Part shown: positions 6,186 to 7,432 of the stretch, one piece after another
Numbering within the stretch: position 1 is the first letter of the stretch
How the letters are laid out: every line of letters starts with the position of its first letter
Assembly: GCA_021159805.1 (NCBI GenBank)
Contig: JAGHDT010000553.1
Location: 1 to 7,432, forward strand
From: Anaerolineae bacterium
GTDB lineage: Bacteria; Chloroflexota; Anaerolineae; B4-G1; SLSP01
DNA: 7,432 nt
Direction of reading: 5' to 3'
The notes under the pieces: model-generated
Databases searched by the model: none
Seen by the model: the letters and a program-made list of their open reading frames with translations, nothing else
Told to the model about the DNA's origin: nothing
Position numbers and translations under genes: made by a program

Positions 6186-7430
6186 CTATGTCCGTGCCAG
6201 CACGCTTGCGATGCGCTCGCGCTCGGAGATGGGGTGATTCTCTTCATCGACGGCTACGACGGCACCGGCCAACGCACGCACGCGGATTCTGCCTTGGGCA
6301 AAGCGGTTGCGCTGGAGCTGTGGGCTGTCGAGCAACCCGATCTTGACGGCCCGCGCCAGGGTGACCGGGTCGCTGAGTGGGTCCTCGGCGTCTGTTTCCC
6401 CCAGGCTGCGAATGGCATCGATGAGCACAAGCCCCTCGCTCACCAGTTCCTCGGTGCGCTCTTGGATGGTGGGATCCGCTAGCATATCCGGCTGCCCGCT
6501 GAGCGCCGTCTCGATGACCTGTTGTGCCATCGTGGCGGATTCGATGACTTCCCCCGCTGTGGCTGCGTGGTCCGCCTCACAGTATCCCACGACGTGCAGA
6601 ATGGCGGGATTGAGCGCCATCTGCAGATACACCGACTCGGCGAGGTGTGCCCGCGCGCGGGCCGGATCAACGGGATAGCTCAGCAGACCGGTCCGCGTCT
6701 GGCGCCAGATGCGGAAGTTGTCGCCGGCGAAGCCCTCGGCCACCCGGATCTGCGCCAGCGCTTTGGCGAGGTCCATGCGGTTGGAGAGCAACGGTGGACT
6801 CTCGAACATGTAGGTCGTGATGTAGTCTTGGACGCCGGCCTTGCGGGCGCTGTGCGCGTAGAGATAAGACGCCGCCACGGAGATCACGTCCGGTGCGTCG
6901 CGCATGCCCCAGTGGTAGGGTTCGTTGCCCTCAACTGGGATGTTGCGCCGGCCGTGCCAGGCCATCAAGGCCTGATGCGCGCGGATCGAGGTCTCGAGGT
7001 CCTGCGGGCCACGGCCATCCATGGCGTTGAACCAGAAGAGCGACGTGGCGCACCAGGCGTTGTGGATCGTCCGGCGGAGGACCTCGGCGTAGCGGAGCAG
7101 ATCCGCGGTGCCGGAGTAGGAGCGCATCAAGGGGAAGCTACCGTGCTGCGCGGCGGCATATAGCCGCCCCAGGTCGGCCTCGCTCCGCAGCGGCACGCCG
7201 CCGGCTCCCTTGCGCTTGGGATCCTGGAGATCGGGCCGGAAGAAGTGCTCCTGTGCGTCCTGATCTGCGCCCAGCGAGATCACGTCTAGCACGCCCGCGT
7301 CCGCGATGCGGGCGATCCCGGCGATGGTCGGCTCGATGGTCTCGGTCGGCAGGCCGAAATGGTGCCGGAGGAGCGGGTAGGGCGCCTTCCAGCGGATGCG
7401 TTCGAGCGTGGTCTGTGGGGGCGGCGCCAT
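6186..7430 (-). CDS. Cobalamin-dependent mutase-like barrel protein (glutamate mutase E / lysine 5,6-aminomutase alpha type)
   Basis: The 414 residues from ATG 7430 to TAG 6186 form one open frame. Because the ATG lies 2 nt from the window edge, the true start may be further upstream. The sequence is soluble, with no signal peptide or membrane segment. From memory of the families, it resembles catalytic TIM barrels of adenosylcobalamin mutases. Relevant segments are MRSYSGTADLL (102-112), WHGRRNIPVEGNEPYHWG (158-175) and the helix-rich HVVGYCEADHAAT (279-291). The C-terminal AVKIGLLDSPQLQRN (361-375), followed by a short Gly/Ala segment and a final SERERI, recalls the end of glutamate mutase subunit E. 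No DxHxxG B12-binding motif is present, so a separate B12-binding subunit would be needed, possibly beyond the right edge. It converges on the phosphoesterase gene across a hairpin. That it is a real gene is secure; the family call is tentative and the substrate unknown. Confidence 0.5.
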   Translation of the reverse strand: MAPPPQTTLERIRWKAPYPLLRHHFGLPTETIEPTIAGIARIADAGVLDVISLGADQDAQEHFFRPDLQDPKRKGAGGVPLRSEADLGRLYAAAQHGSFPLMRSYSGTADLLRYAEVLRRTIHNAWCATSLFWFNAMDGRGPQDLETSIRAHQALMAWHGRRNIPVEGNEPYHWGMRDAPDVISVAASYLYAHSARKAGVQDYITTYMFESPPLLSNRMDLAKALAQIRVAEGFAGDNFRIWRQTRTGLLSYPVDPARARAHLAESVYLQMALNPAILHVVGYCEADHAATAGEVIESATMAQQVIETALSGQPDMLADPTIQERTEELVSEGLVLIDAIRSLGETDAEDPLSDPVTLARAVKIGLLDSPQLQRNRFAQGRIRVRALAGAVVAVDEENHPISERERIASVLART

Positions 7431-7432
7431 AC

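Noticed and set aside
6522..7163. Plus-strand open frame of 213 codons opposite the mutase-like gene
   Set aside because: It is antisense to the better-supported minus-strand frame and contains no recognisable domain.

Overview
The window is a stretch of bacterial chromosome, or a metagenomic contig of one. It has GC-rich genes, frequent GTG/TTG starts and GGAGG-type ribosome binding sites. The gene content suggests an anaerobic or facultative lifestyle: a flavin/Fe-S diaphorase of the electron-bifurcating hydrogenase or formate dehydrogenase type, an aldo/keto reductase carrying two [4Fe-4S] clusters, and a probable cobalamin-dependent mutase-like barrel. A C-rich hairpin (CCCCCTCCCA / TGGGAGGGGG) and these gene families remind me of Chloroflexota (for example Anaerolineae). 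That is an impression only, since no marker gene is present.

Layout. Positions 1-1268 (minus strand) hold a two-gene operon: a nuoE/hydC/hndA-type [2Fe-2S] subunit, then a nuoF/hydB/hndC-type flavoprotein that overlaps it by 14 nt and runs off the left edge. Upstream lies a gene-poor, AT-richer gap of about 660 bp (1269-1929) with one good leftward sigma70-like promoter (1585-1613). Positions 1930-3462 are a complete IS4-family insertion sequence: 15-bp terminal inverted repeats, a 430-aa DDE transposase with the Y-(2)-R-(3)-E-(6)-K signature, and a flanking CTCAC direct repeat. Positions 3463-3796 are intergenic and hold a degenerate 85-bp-period repeat with a strong hairpin, followed by a promoter with a perfect -35 box.

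Positions 3797-4891 (plus strand) encode the aldo/keto reductase with a ferredoxin-like tail. Positions 5008-6089 (plus strand) hold a calcineurin-like metallophosphoesterase with an in-frame TGA and a one-base deletion inside its GNHD motif, although all its other metal-binding motifs survive. Its end converges, across a hairpin at 6136-6168, on a minus-strand gene (6186-7430). That gene looks like the catalytic barrel of a B12-dependent mutase (glutamate mutase E or lysine 5,6-aminomutase type) and reaches the right edge.

How they work together. The nuoE/nuoF pair would form an NAD(P)H-oxidising or -reducing module for a catalytic subunit encoded beyond the left edge. The IS separates this operon from the right-hand genes, and nothing in the sequence ties those genes into one pathway. 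I found no clearly new multi-gene system. The items most worth a second look are the doubly broken phosphoesterase, the intact IS in a palindromic target, the mutase-like protein without a B12-binding domain, and the flavoprotein whose thioredoxin-like domain shows only three of the usual four cysteines.
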